From assembly GCA_018398765.1 (NCBI GenBank), contig JAHBMJ010002222.1, positions 1-17,500 of the forward strand: a stretch of DNA of 17,500 nt, read 5' to 3'. Both the position numbers and the translations under genes were made by a program. The first letter of the stretch is position 1, and each line of letters starts with the position of its first letter. The DNA comes from Chromera velia. Taxonomy: Eukaryota; Sar; Chromeraceae. The notes below the pieces were generated by a model. The model saw only the letters and a list, made by a program, of their open reading frames with translations, was not told the origin of the DNA and did not search any database. Shown here piece by piece: positions 1 to 9,058 of this stretch.

Positions 1-205
1 ACGGTATTCATCTGTATCGGTCCACTTAAATGCATGTCCCCTCTGTATTTGCTGTGTCCGTCTTTCTAACGTCTATTCTGTCTCTGTGTTATTCCGTTTT
101 GTGTGAACTCACTTCTGTGGTATTTCTTTTTTTCCATGTATTCATGCATGCATTGCAAACTGCATGAGCGCTCTGCATGTGCGCGCGGTGCTTATTGCCT
201 GACAT

Positions 206-311
206 CGCCTTGCGCTTTCTTTATTGCTCAGCGTGCGCGCATGAATTCTTTCTGGTCCCGCCTCGCGCTTTCTTTATCGCTCGGCGTGCGCGCATAAATT
301 CTTTCTGGTTC
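206..311. repeat. 53-bp tandem duplication
   Basis: Two adjacent copies of a 53-bp unit (206-258 and 259-311) differ at only a few positions. Both contain GCGCTTTCTTTAT, GCGTGCGCGCAT and AATTCTTTCTGG. The short reading frames crossing this stretch look like chance products of the repeat. No coding or RNA role is visible. Confidence 0.85.
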
Positions 312-350
312 CCAACACGTAGAAATGCTTAATAACCCTAACACTGCCAG

Positions 351-390
351 GCTGGCAGTAGCTAGCAGTAGCTGGCAGTAGCTGGCAGTA
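351..390. repeat. 10-bp tandem repeat, four copies
   Basis: Four consecutive copies of GCTGGCAGTA occur here; the second copy reads GCTAGCAGTA. This is a minisatellite-like stretch upstream of the phytochelatin-synthase-like gene. Confidence 0.9.
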
Positions 391-795
391 AGAGCTAGTA
401 AGGGCAGGCCCCGGCAAAGCTGAGCTGCCCCCCGAGGCGATGATTGGCCGACAGATGATATTGAGCTCACCGCCCGGTCCTAGCTAGCATAGGTTCAATC
501 CCTAGAAGATATTAATACCGCGGCCCAGAGAGAATTTAAGGGGGCCACGGCATGCTACTTTGGAGCATTCCATAGCTCTGCCCTGGCTCTCCGGTGCTCT
601 CAGACTGATTGGGTGACGACTCCAGGATCCTACAATCTTGGACTCAGACACCAGCTGTCCTCCGCCTCACCGCTATCCCGGACAGATTCCAGACAGACTG
701 TCTGATGAGACTGGACACAGCCACACCACTCTGTGCGTGAGTCGTGGCGCAGGTGTCTTCGTGTGAGAGAAGCGTCCTGCCGTCCGACTCCAGAT
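391..795. other. upstream region of the phytochelatin-synthase-like gene
   Basis: No supported gene lies here. The frame of the downstream gene is open back to about 733 but has no ATG before 796; the longer reading starts at a GTG. The stretch probably holds the promoter and 5' leader, and an upstream exon cannot be excluded. No convincing TATA box or other motif was identified. Confidence 0.4.
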
Positions 796-3665
796 ATGGG
801 GTCACGTTTTTTGCGGCGGCACGTGGTGATCGGCTTGCTGGCACTCTGCTACACGAGTCTCTGCATCTTATGGTTACTCTTTCGGTATCTGTGGCAACCT
901 CGTGCTGCGTTTAAGTGTTCCTTTCGCTGTTCTCTTCCTCCCACCCTGATTGGGTTCTCTTCAGAAGAAGGGCGCCGTCTTCTGATAAGGGCCCTCTCTG
1001 AACGACGAGACCCCGCAGAATGGCCGGAACTTCACATGGCTCAAGGGAATGGAGTGGTACAAAGGGTCAGTCTCGGTTTTCCCAATGACCAATCGCACTC
1101 TCCTGGTTCAGAAATGAAGCAAGCGGCGCTTCAAGTTGGCGAGGCACCGTTAAGCCTCCGGTCCCCTTCTGCTCCTGCGAACAGCGCCTACTTCCTCCTG
1201 GCAGAGCACTACTCGACGCAGAGTGAAATGCTCAATTGTGCTACAGGTGCATTTTCGATGGTCTTCAATGCACTGAGGCTCGACCCTGGTGAGTTCTTTC
1301 GCTCTGTTGTGGCTGCGGAGATTTTCATAGGGTTTCGTTATTTCTCCGAACGTTCCTTCGACAAGTGCGTCTCTAGAGTCCTCAGAGTGGACCCTGGGAC
1401 CGTGTATGGTTTGACGCTGCCTCCGTGGATGTCCCTCAGTCAGGTGGAAGGCACGGTCGGTGTCTCGTTTGATGCCGCTGGAAAGATTCTTTCCTGCCAG
1501 TGCAGAGACCTTGTGGAGAAACCAAGAGTGGAAAGACGGGCGGTGGAGCAGAGGGGGGAAAGCTGTGACATCCGTATGACGAACTTAGATCCACAAGTAG
1601 AGGGTTTGTGGGGGTCGAGGGAGGGTGGAGACAGTACCGAGTGGGATCAGGCTCGTGAGAGGTATGAGCAGTTGGTGGATGAGTTGAGAGAATCTCAGTG
1701 GTCCGATTCGAAACGGATCGGCGCTTCGAGGCAGCTGCTGAGCATCGCAGAGACGTATTGTGCTGGCAGGCCTGTTGCCTTTAGATCTTTTGTTGGAGAT
1801 CTCCTGGGGGCTGTAGACGATCCCTCGCGTAGAGGCTTTGTGGTCGTCTCGTATTCTCGAATTCTGGAAATATTGGGTGAGTTCTCTTCTTACTGGGAAG
1901 GTTGTTGGAGAAAGGATCGGATGCGGAACGCAGAGATGATGCAGAGGGAGACAGAAAGGAAGAAGCGTGTGCATGGGTAAGAGCGAGGGAGAGTCGAAGA
2001 GGCAAACAGGATCTCACATGCATGTCTTTCGGACTCTCGGTCTGACAGAACCGTTTCTTTCTTTTCATATGTCTCTCCACTTCTCTGCCTTTTTTCCTGT
2101 CCGTCTCTCCGGCTTCTGCTTTCTTTTTCTCCTCACCATGTCAAGTCTCTATCTCCTCGATTCCCTCTCTCTTTCTCTCCGCCCTTTTTATTAATACATT
2201 CTTCGTCTCGTTTTCTATCTGCCCTGTCTCATCTTTTGTCCCTCGCTCTGAAACATCTCGAGCTAGGACTCATATTGTGAAACGAGGAATTAAGGCTTCG
2301 TTCTGCTCTCAATTCTGCTTTGCTGTCTTGCAGGTGTGGGGGGCCATTACTCTCCTGTGGGAGCTGCAGTGACTGACGAGAGAGGACGCCGTTGGGCCCT
2401 TCTTTTTGATGTTGCCAGGTGGGTGTGTTCATGCATGTAGTTAATTGACAGCTTGGCTTTCTTTGCATTCTCGCTGCGTGCGTCTACCTGTCGACTGCTG
2501 AATCCAATGAGAAATATCTTCTTGCATTCTTTCAAGAAGACAAGGTGGTGGAGTTGCTTTGAAAAAAAGGGGAAAAGAGTCTTCGGTGTCGGTCAGAAAG
2601 TGTTCCGTTTGGAAGAATCGGAGCGCTGCCATAAAGACGAGGGGTCTCGATCCTTTCCCTGTCCTGGCCTGGCCTGGCCACTGTGTCTGTTTCGGTGTTT
2701 ATGAGAGGGCATGCACTGACTGCATGAGGACATTTTGTGAAATCGGGAATTTGCGCGGAGGGCAGGGAACTCTGCCGTACCAGCCTTCTGTCTGTAAGTA
2801 TCGAATATGTGTATCATGTGTACGCGTTAGTCTTCCCGCATGCAGGTACAAATTTGAGGCTCACTGGGTTCCCCTGGAGCTTCTTTTTTTTGCAAGTGGA
2901 GGGAGGGGCTTTGTCTTCATCCGGAGATGTTCTCTGCCGACAGAAGAGGAAGACGACTCACTGACGGCGTCTCTGGGTGAAGTGGGGTCTGCATTGAAGG
3001 AGAACTCTTCAACGATTCAAAATTTCAACGCGCGTGTGGGGGACAAGAGAGACCTCGAGGGACTTCGGGGGTCCAATCAGGCAGAGGGCAGCTTTGCGCG
3101 GGTGGAAGAGCCAGAACAAAATGGGAGCCACATGAAAGAGAGGGGCCCTGCTTTGAACACAAAGGAAATTCTAACGAGGAGTCCCGCACCACAGAGAGGA
3201 CATCCATCTTCTGCGGTCACCGATGAAGACGGGCCGGTTGACTCCCCAGGTCCCAATAATGCTGCGGGGCCCTTTAATAACAGGGAGTCCCAAGGGGAAG
3301 CTCGGTCTTTTGTTGGAAGAGTACGCTCAGACTCGGAGTGTGACCGGCAAGTTTCACGTTGTCGTGTTTCCAGCTCACCAAGCAGAAGAGATACGGTTGC
3401 TTCGAAAATGCGGACGAGTGGCGAAGGGGTAGATAGTATTCGAAGCCTTAATGGACCTACGTCAACTTCGACGAGTTCTGGTGCTTTGTCCGTCTCAGAG
3501 ACTGATGCCAGTGAGCCGAAGTCTTCCAACGACCCTTTAAATTACGATCTGATTCACTGGCAAGGAAACTTCAAACCCAGTAGCCCTGGGGTTCCCACTG
3601 TGGTCCCAGTGTCAAGAAAATTAAAAACAACATCGGTTTGTGGGTCCGACAATTTTCATTTTTGA
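796..3665 (+). CDS. phytochelatin-synthase-like gamma-glutamylcysteine dipeptidyl transpeptidase, membrane-anchored, three exons
   Basis: The proposed model is exons 796-1876, 2334-2418 and 2846-3665, totalling 1,986 nt: 661 residues plus TGA. Family enzymes use a papain-like Cys/His/Asp triad to transfer gamma-Glu-Cys between glutathiones, making metal-binding phytochelatins. Visible here: a hydrophobic anchor at residues about 10-33; the family start block FSSEEGRRLL; YSTQSEMLNC with nucleophile C148 and the Gln six residues before it; FRYFSERSFDKC; GGHYSPVG with H365 in exon 2; LLFDVAR with D386; then YKFEAHWVPLELL and GRGFVFI in exon 3. The ATG at 796 immediately precedes the anchor; the reading back to 733 starts at GTG. 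Unusual points are the anchor, two insertions of roughly 60-75 residues inside the catalytic domain, and a Ser-rich, low-cysteine C-terminal tail instead of the Cys-rich regulatory region of plant enzymes. Family assignment is strong; activity and topology are inferred. Confidence 0.85.
1877..2333 (+). other. intron 1 of the phytochelatin-synthase-like gene
   Basis: The donor is GTGAGT at 1877 and the acceptor is TTGCAG ending at 2333, with many pyrimidine tracts between. Splicing joins the phase-1 G at 1876 to GT at 2334, making Gly361 and giving the continuous family motif L-G-V-G-G-H-Y-S-P. Without splicing, the frame runs 34 codons past the donor into a stop at 1978. Confidence 0.85.
2419..2845 (+). 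other. intron 2 of the phytochelatin-synthase-like gene
   Basis: The donor is GTGGGT at 2419 and the acceptor is CATGCAG ending at 2845. Joining AG (2417-2418) to G (2846) forms an Arg codon and produces F-D-V-A-R-Y-K-F, the expected block after the catalytic Asp. A small CCTGG tandem repeat lies at about 2664-2679. Confidence 0.83.
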
Positions 3666-3700
3666 CCCATTCACACTGATGTATACAGTCAGCGTGTTGT

Positions 3701-3716
3701 GATGATGATGATGATG
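3701..3716. repeat. GAT microsatellite
   Basis: Five GAT triplets plus one base occur just downstream of the TGA of the phytochelatin-synthase-like gene, probably within its 3' UTR. Confidence 0.9.
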
Positions 3717-3859
3717 TGACTGAACCCGCCAGCCATCGTGTCCCAATAGCAAAGGGCAGTCTGTGAGCATTCATGTCATATTGCAAGCTAGGAGCACGCT
3801 AGCGAATGCTCACCTAAAGCGGCCGAACTTTAGGACTACTAGCTAGCAGAACACTGCTC

Positions 3860-3886
3860 CCTAGGATCGATCAGTCCGGTCCTAGG
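3860..3886. repeat. small inverted repeat
   Basis: CCTAGGA (3860-3866) and TCCTAGG (3880-3886) form 7-bp arms around a 13-nt loop. The CTAGG core resembles the ends of the two inverted-repeat elements elsewhere in this window, but no element boundary or target duplication is visible. Confidence 0.4.
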
Positions 3887-4602
3887 CATGTAGCAATGAG
3901 GGCACCGGCTTTTCGGGGGTCCCTCTGAAGAAGAAGCGAGAAGTACCGCCTTACCCGTTCCTCGGCCTGCCCCACCCCCCTACCCCCTTGGGCGTTTTAA
4001 GTATGACCATGTCAATTTAGGATCATTGATCCCATTTATGATTCAATTTGGACATAACATATAAATTGATTAGAGTAGCAATCAAATGACTAGTCAGATG
4101 ATGTATCAACTACTAAGTGACAGTCTAGACCGAGCCTGAGGCTTAGACTAGTGCATCAATTTCCCTAATATATCGATCGTTAATAACGTTAAAATCCAAT
4201 TAAAAACCTCAGGCTTTTTTCGTTTTTGAGTGGAAAAGCGTTCAAGTTCAAACCTATAGTCAAAAACTAACCTCTATAAGCTAGACAAAACGGCGACAGT
4301 GCTCTAAGGCACTACTAAATTACTTATCACTTACCTAAGACCGATCATGACTCCGATGACTCGATCTACATACCCAGCAAATAACTCTGTCAGTGTTAGA
4401 ATTTGTAGCAGAACTTGCCTCTCTCTCACAATGGTCAGAGGGCTGTATAACAGTCTGCGGAAGGAATCATATGATACTTGTAGTAGACTTGCGGACACAG
4501 TTAGAGCGACGCAGACCCCGCGACAAGCCCGCGTGCACCCACCCCGCCCTCCTTCCCCTCCTTTCACAAAAAATTGTCTCAGTGAATTCGCTAGCTTGCA
4601 GC

Positions 4603-6081
4603 TCAATCGTCGTCGTCCCCGGCTGTGCGACGCCCCCCCTTTGGCTTTGCCCCCTTGCTCGAAAACTGGCCTCCTCTCTTCATGAACCCCCCTCCAGGTG
4701 CTGCAGACACACCCCCGCCTGCAGAGGAGGAGGCTGCCTGAGCCCCCCCCCCTCCTGCTTGGCGCTTGACTGTCTGCAGGTCCTCTGCAGCCATCATGGG
4801 AGCAGTGCGTGCGGCGTCAAGCATCTCCCTTGCAGGGTCTGCTGCTGCGTTGAAAACTGCAGGAGCTACAACGAAGTCTGTTGCTGCTCGTCTATCCCTG
4901 ACGCTCTTGAGAACAACCGACATTGACTTGCCCGCCCCCTCCTTTGTCTCCTCATCCCCCTCAACGGCAGCAAGGGACGAATGCACTGTTCTGCCGGCAG
5001 TAGGCACCCCTTTGTCGAGTTTCGATTCCTCTGCCGACACCTCCTCCCACTGACCTAAGTCCGGTGCGCTGAGTTTTCCCGTCTCTGCTGCTCGAGCTTT
5101 CATTTTCTCCCACCGCTCTTTTTGCTGATCGAAAGAAATGTTCTTTCTCTCCTCCTCTTCAGCAGCTTCACGGAACAACTCAGACGCATCAAACTTCCTC
5201 TCTTTACCTTCGTATTTCATGGCCTCTCGTTCCTGATTGAACACCTCCCTTTCGTCTTCCTCTTCCTCCTCGCTCTCCACCCCCTCAGCAGCCTTCTTTG
5301 CTTTCTCTGCCTCCTTCTCACGCTCTATTTCCCACGCCTTCTTCTTTCCACCAAAACTTATCTTGAAATCCTTCACACCCCCCAACGGAAGAACACTACC
5401 TCCCCTCCCACCACCTCTTCCTCCTCCCCCTCCCCCCCTGCTACCAAACCCACCATCCCGACCCAGACCCCCCCGCGGCATGTCGGACTGCGGGGGTCCA
5501 CCACTGGGCCCACCAGCCGCACCGTCCGAGCCAGGCGGTGGGGGGGGTGCAGGGGGGTTGACGAGATCCAGGCCCTGGAGCTCTGCTGGGCGCTCCCAGA
5601 CGGAGACTCCGGTGCGCTTGTTGGAATAGTACAGACACCCGCTTGACGGGTCCACATTGACCTCCCAGTCTGAAGCACTGCCTCCCGCCTCCTCGGATGG
5701 GCTTTCCTTCAACCGTTTTGGTGCGGGTTCCAGCACAGGAGGTGCGGAAATCATCCCCCTGATTTCTGTGGAGGCCGGGATGATATCGGTAGATGTCGAC
5801 GGAGGCAAAGCAGCAGATGAAGAAGCTGCACCAAAGAGGGCAGCATCCTTCGCTGCGGCAGCCGCTGCTGCTGCGTTGATCTGTGCAAGTTCTGAAGTAA
5901 GAGTCTCCTCTGCAATTTTCTTGTCACGAGCTTTCTTTCTCTGCTCCAAGTGCTGTTTGGTCAAATTTTCTTGGTGGCGTTTCGACTGCTCGTGGTGGGC
6001 TATCGAAATCTTGTTGCCCCCCAACCAGCATTGGCACAACTCACAGAAGTGCCGCTCGTTACTCACCCACTTCGTTGTCAT
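4603..6081 (-). CDS. WBP4: WBP4/FBP21-like spliceosomal protein with U1-type zinc finger and WW domain
   Basis: A single uninterrupted frame of 492 residues ends in TGA. In the family, WBP4/FBP21 is a spliceosome-associated nuclear protein whose WW domains bind proline-rich splicing factors. The N-terminus, MTTKWVSNERHFCELCQCWL, lines up with the family start. It is followed by a U1/matrin-type finger C13-x2-C16-x13-H30-x5-H36. After a basic helix and a poly-Ala run (about 70-77) comes one WW domain at about 138-165 (W138, YYSNKRTG, W162, P165); human WBP4 has two. Then come Pro-rich and Gly/Arg-rich segments, an acidic Lys/Glu-rich region, the conserved-looking LGQWEEVS block and a disordered GDDDD end. 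I chose ATG 6081 because the reading back to 6126 starts at GTG and adds no family sequence. No intron is needed. The syntaxin gene is divergently oriented 700 bp away. Confidence 0.88.
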   Translation of the reverse strand: MTTKWVSNERHFCELCQCWLGGNKISIAHHEQSKRHQENLTKQHLEQRKKARDKKIAEETLTSELAQINAAAAAAAAKDAALFGAASSSAALPPSTSTDIIPASTEIRGMISAPPVLEPAPKRLKESPSEEAGGSASDWEVNVDPSSGCLYYSNKRTGVSVWERPAELQGLDLVNPPAPPPPPGSDGAAGGPSGGPPQSDMPRGGLGRDGGFGSRGGGGGGRGGGRGGSVLPLGGVKDFKISFGGKKKAWEIEREKEAEKAKKAAEGVESEEEEEDEREVFNQEREAMKYEGKERKFDASELFREAAEEEERKNISFDQQKERWEKMKARAAETGKLSAPDLGQWEEVSAEESKLDKGVPTAGRTVHSSLAAVEGDEETKEGAGKSMSVVLKSVRDRRAATDFVVAPAVFNAAADPAREMLDAARTAPMMAAEDLQTVKRQAGGGGAQAASSSAGGGVSAAPGGGFMKRGGQFSSKGAKPKGGRRTAGDDDD

Positions 6082-6781
6082 TTTCTTTGCTACAGACGGA
6101 TTCTCGGAGACTAGCTCTTCAAACACTCCGTTGTCTCAGGTGGCCCTGAGCCCTTCTGTGCGTGTGCCCGGTTTGTTCCGCCGAAAAGCCAACAACAGCT
6201 GCTAAAATTGACGCCTGGCCAACAGACTCTGTAGACTCCCTATTATTATGAATATTTGGGGAGCAAGCCGGAGTGCACAATCATGCACAATCTGTCATGA
6301 TCTGTTTGAGGTCTTCACAAGTGTTTCAGCAATGTGTTTCAATTGTGTTTCATATGGTGTTTTCAATTAAGGGCTTCCCGGCCCAACTTGCCGCCCAAGC
6401 CAGGCCGGGATGCCATTGCCGCGTTGCTGCCGAGGACCGCTCCCTGGACCGGTCGGACCCGGTCCTCTGTCCGGCCCCGTTCTAATTTTGGTCCGTGCGA
6501 AGGGCCTCGCAATGGAACTTAATTGGACCGTTGGACACACAAAACTTCAGAAAAGTGCCTCTCAGCGTCACTTTCCGGGACACAACAGCAGAGAGCACAT
6601 GCAGCCTCGGAGGCTCGGCCTCTTTTCTCCCTCACTTCACCCCCTTCAAAAGTTGTCTCGCGCTTTGTCTGCCTTTTGCCGACACTCCCTTGCAGTGCAA
6701 AAGAAGTGAGACACTCCCTGACTCGATCTGTACCCGATTTTGATTCTTTTCCTTTCTCAAATGTCTTCCAACTGACCCGAA
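6082..6781. other. divergent intergenic region, probable bidirectional promoter area
   Basis: The region lies between the start codons of the WBP4-like gene (leftward) and the syntaxin gene (rightward), so it must hold both 5' leaders and promoters. The AT-rich TATTATTATGAATATT near 6240 is a possible core element, but it is not an identified motif. The short reading frames here show no family features and are treated as chance. Confidence 0.45.
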
Positions 6782-7726
6782 ATGCACGATCGTCTCGCAG
6801 AGCTGCGTGAAATAGCACGACGAAAGAACGTCGTGCAGACAGCCCGAACGGGAGTGAGCACTCGGAACCTCCCCGAAGGAGCTGCAGATGAGACAAGGGA
6901 CCCTGAATTGGGGGAGGCTTCCACCTCGCCGCCTTTCATGGCAGACTATTTGGAGAGAGTGGCAAGAATCAAGGCAGACATAGGGGAGCTGCACAAGAAC
7001 GTGGACAGGATCAGAGAGCTCAAGCATGCTGCCATCAGAGCAACCTCTCCTGAGAAGGAGAAGGAGATCAGCGCAGAGTTAGATGAGATTGTGTCAGAGA
7101 CAAACCGACACATTAACATCTTGAAGAAGAGCATAGAGAGGATGCAGAAGGACAACAAGGTCTTTGCGGAGCAGAACAGAAACTCTTCAGAGGCCCGCAT
7201 TCGAGACAACCTTCTTCAAGCGCTTCTTCGCAAGTTTAGAGAGCTCTTGGTTGACTACCAGGCAGCTCAGCAAGAGTTTCGAGATGAAGCGCAGAAGAAG
7301 GTAGAGAGACAGGTGAAGATTGTGTACCCAGAAGCAAACCAGAAGCAGATTGATGAGATGGTGGAGGCGGGGGCGGATGCAGTGATTCACCAGAGAATAG
7401 TTCGGGGGCATGAGACTTTGAAGGGTGCTTTGTCTGACATTCAGGATAAGTACAAGGACATTCAGATGCTCGAAACGAACATCAAAGAGCTTCGGCAGAT
7501 GATGGTCGATTTGGCCACACTGGTCGAGAGCCAGGGGGATTTGATCAATCAGATCGAGTACTCGGTTGCGAGTGCAAAGGATTATGTTGCGAAGGCAGAC
7601 CAGGAACTCGTGTCTGCACGCAAGTGGCAGGCGCGGGCACGGAAGAAGATGATTTGTCTGACGATCGTTCTGTTGATCGCTGCATTGGTCATCTTGACCC
7701 CAGTCCTGGTGGTCCTCATGAGATGA
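6782..7726 (+). CDS. syntaxin, Qa-SNARE of the plasma-membrane (syntaxin-1-like) type
   Basis: An intact, intronless frame of 314 residues ends in TGA. Qa-SNAREs sit on the target membrane and zip with Qb, Qc and R SNAREs to drive vesicle fusion; this subtype usually acts in exocytosis. Features in order: an N-terminal MHDRLAEL resembling the N-peptide with which some syntaxins bind Sec1/Munc18; a linker with acidic residues; a three-helix Habc-type region (about 52-180); the SNARE motif (about 222-284) containing DLATLVESQGDLINQIEY with the zero-layer Gln at Q251; a basic juxtamembrane stretch WQARARKKM; and one C-terminal transmembrane helix (about 291-313) with almost no lumenal tail. Length and layout are normal for the family. 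The ATG at 6782 is supported by the N-peptide. Exact target membrane and partners are inferred from similarity to syntaxin 1. Confidence 0.93.
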   Translation: MHDRLAELREIARRKNVVQTARTGVSTRNLPEGAADETRDPELGEASTSPPFMADYLERVARIKADIGELHKNVDRIRELKHAAIRATSPEKEKEISAELDEIVSETNRHINILKKSIERMQKDNKVFAEQNRNSSEARIRDNLLQALLRKFRELLVDYQAAQQEFRDEAQKKVERQVKIVYPEANQKQIDEMVEAGADAVIHQRIVRGHETLKGALSDIQDKYKDIQMLETNIKELRQMMVDLATLVESQGDLINQIEYSVASAKDYVAKADQELVSARKWQARARKKMICLTIVLLIAALVILTPVLVVLMR

Positions 7727-8768
7727 TCAGAGGAAGGAAGGAAAAAAGGAAAGAACGGTGTGGGGGGGTGGGAGACGGACGGATGGTGCAAGAGACCGAC
7801 CTTCCATACTGGAGGTTTGGCATGCGTTTGTTTGTGGAGCAGATTAAAAAGAGAGAGGGGCAGGGGGGGTCGGGAAGACAGCAGGGGAGGGGATTCGAAA
7901 CTTTAGCGAAGAGAAGAAGATCGGAGGAGGGGACAGAGAAGATGAATTGAAGGCAAGGGAGCAGGGATGAGATTCTCTCTTCTGTGTCCCTTCCCCCCTT
8001 CCTTTTTTTCTTGTCTGTCGGTGCGATCTGATCTTTCTGGTACAGGTCTCTTTCGTTGTTCTGTCTTGTCTTGTCTTGTCTTCGTTGTCTGTTGCCATTT
8101 TTGATCCGCATACGCGTTGAGAGTTTCTTTCCTGTCAACTCTGTATAGTGCTCGTTCAATCCGCCACTGGGGGAGTTGCAGGGATGTCTGACGTGAGGTG
8201 AGGGGCCGAGACGGCAGCCTTCTTTCTTTCGTTTGGGTCCAGTTGGGAAGCAGGCGCACCGATGAGCCTGGCGGGAGTTTCGATCGATCGAATGGGTTGG
8301 TGAAGAATGAAGTCGCTTGCTGCAGCCGTTTTCTGTCCTTGTGGTTTGTGTTTGGATGGAGGCTCAGTATGTAAAGAAAGGGGGAAAGTTTGATTCATTG
8401 ATTTAAAGATCAAAGTTTTGCACAAGCAGACGAGTGCAGTACACAAGGCCAAGTGGGGGTACCCCTGCCTGCATTCGATCATCTCGTGTTGGTGTCTGCA
8501 TGTATTTGGATGTTTTGACGGTGTCAGTCTGCGAGCATGTGTTGGTGTTTTGAATGTTCCACTTTGATCGATCATCGATCCGTTGAGAGGACAGACCTCA
8601 TGCACTCGGAGCACTCCTTCATGTCAGCGTCTACCCTAATATGATGGAGATTGTTTAGACTTATGGAGATCTGCAAAATGCGTTTGGATCGAGCTTCAAA
8701 CCAGATACTTGGAGCACCGGCCTATGTTAATTACTAGCTATGTCAGTATGAACGATCTATAAGTTACT
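7727..8768. other. 3' flank of the syntaxin gene
   Basis: This is purine-rich then pyrimidine-rich sequence containing a TGTCT repeat and short palindromes built on GATCGATC near 8280 and 8566. Several frames are open for 100-150 codons on the minus strand, but they are low complexity and show no domain. The 3' UTR and polyadenylation site are probably here; no diagnostic signal was identified. Confidence 0.45.
8062..8081. repeat. pentanucleotide repeat (TGTCT)4
   Basis: Four consecutive TGTCT units downstream of the syntaxin stop codon. A simple microsatellite. Confidence 0.9.
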
Positions 8769-8776
8769 ATAGGAGG
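8769..8776. repeat. target site duplication, left copy, of MITE-like element 1
   Basis: ATAGGAGG abuts the left terminal repeat and is repeated exactly at 9040-9047. Confidence 0.85.
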
Positions 8777-9039
8777 CTAGGTGTGATCTGTAAAGTTATT
8801 TTTATAATAAAGTCTGACCACAAACTTTAGACTTTAAAACTTCTGTTTTTAAAACTTTAAGAATGAAAAGCTTGAACACATTGATATGTTGTTCAAGATT
8901 GTTTAGCCTTTTAAAACATTTTTCGATGTATGAGAAAAAAACTTTTAAAGTGCGTTTAAAAAGTTATATTTTAGAGTCTACAGACTCAAACCAGATTTTA
9001 AACTTTATTTCACTTTAAAACTTTACAGATCACACCTAG
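8777..9039. mobile_element. MITE-like element 1 (263 bp) with perfect 21-bp terminal inverted repeats
   Basis: Positions 8777-8797 and 9019-9039 are perfect 21-bp inverted repeats beginning CTAGGTGTGATCTGTA. Directly outside lie identical 8-bp copies of ATAGGAGG (8769-8776 and 9040-9047), the expected target site duplication. The interior is AT-rich and has no coding capacity. The repeat similarity continues inward imperfectly. The size, lack of genes and 8-bp duplication fit a non-autonomous DNA transposon. An 8-bp duplication is typical of hAT-type transposases but also occurs in P and Merlin superfamilies. Confidence 0.85.
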
Positions 9040-9047
9040 ATAGGAGG
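9040..9047. repeat. target site duplication, right copy, of MITE-like element 1
   Basis: ATAGGAGG abuts the right terminal repeat and matches 8769-8776 exactly. Confidence 0.85.
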
Positions 9048-9058
9048 TTTTACCTAGT

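Larger units (their letters stand above)
3666..4602. other. intergenic spacer between two convergent genes
   Basis: The spacer separates the ends of the phytochelatin-synthase-like gene and the WBP4-like gene. It holds a GAT trinucleotide run at 3701-3716, a hairpin at 3860-3886 and an AT-rich stretch at about 4000-4330. The short AGCCTGAGG / CCTCAGGCT inverted pair at about 4134 and 4208 is weak. No gene was found, and both 3' UTRs probably extend into it. Confidence 0.5.

Noticed and set aside
481-515. GGTTCAATCCC resembling a tRNA T-arm / B box
   Set aside because: The T-stem pairs only partly, and no matching acceptor, D-arm or anticodon arm can be folded upstream.
733-795. Upstream extension of the phytochelatin-synthase-like protein by 21 residues
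   Set aside because: It begins at GTG, not ATG, and adds no family or targeting feature. The ATG at 796 directly precedes the membrane anchor.
1877-1980. Exon 1 reading through to a stop at 1978-1980
   Set aside because: The extra residues match nothing in the family, while splicing at the strong GTGAGT donor restores the catalytic His block exactly.
4393-6205. Several plus-strand open frames of 95-182 codons across the WBP4-like gene
   Set aside because: They are antisense shadows of the minus-strand gene, whose zinc finger and WW motifs are clear. Their translations are low complexity.
7716-8614. Minus-strand frames of 118-152 codons downstream of syntaxin
   Set aside because: They have low-complexity Arg/Ser/Thr composition, mutual overlap and no domain. 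They are probably products of stop-poor 3' flank sequence.
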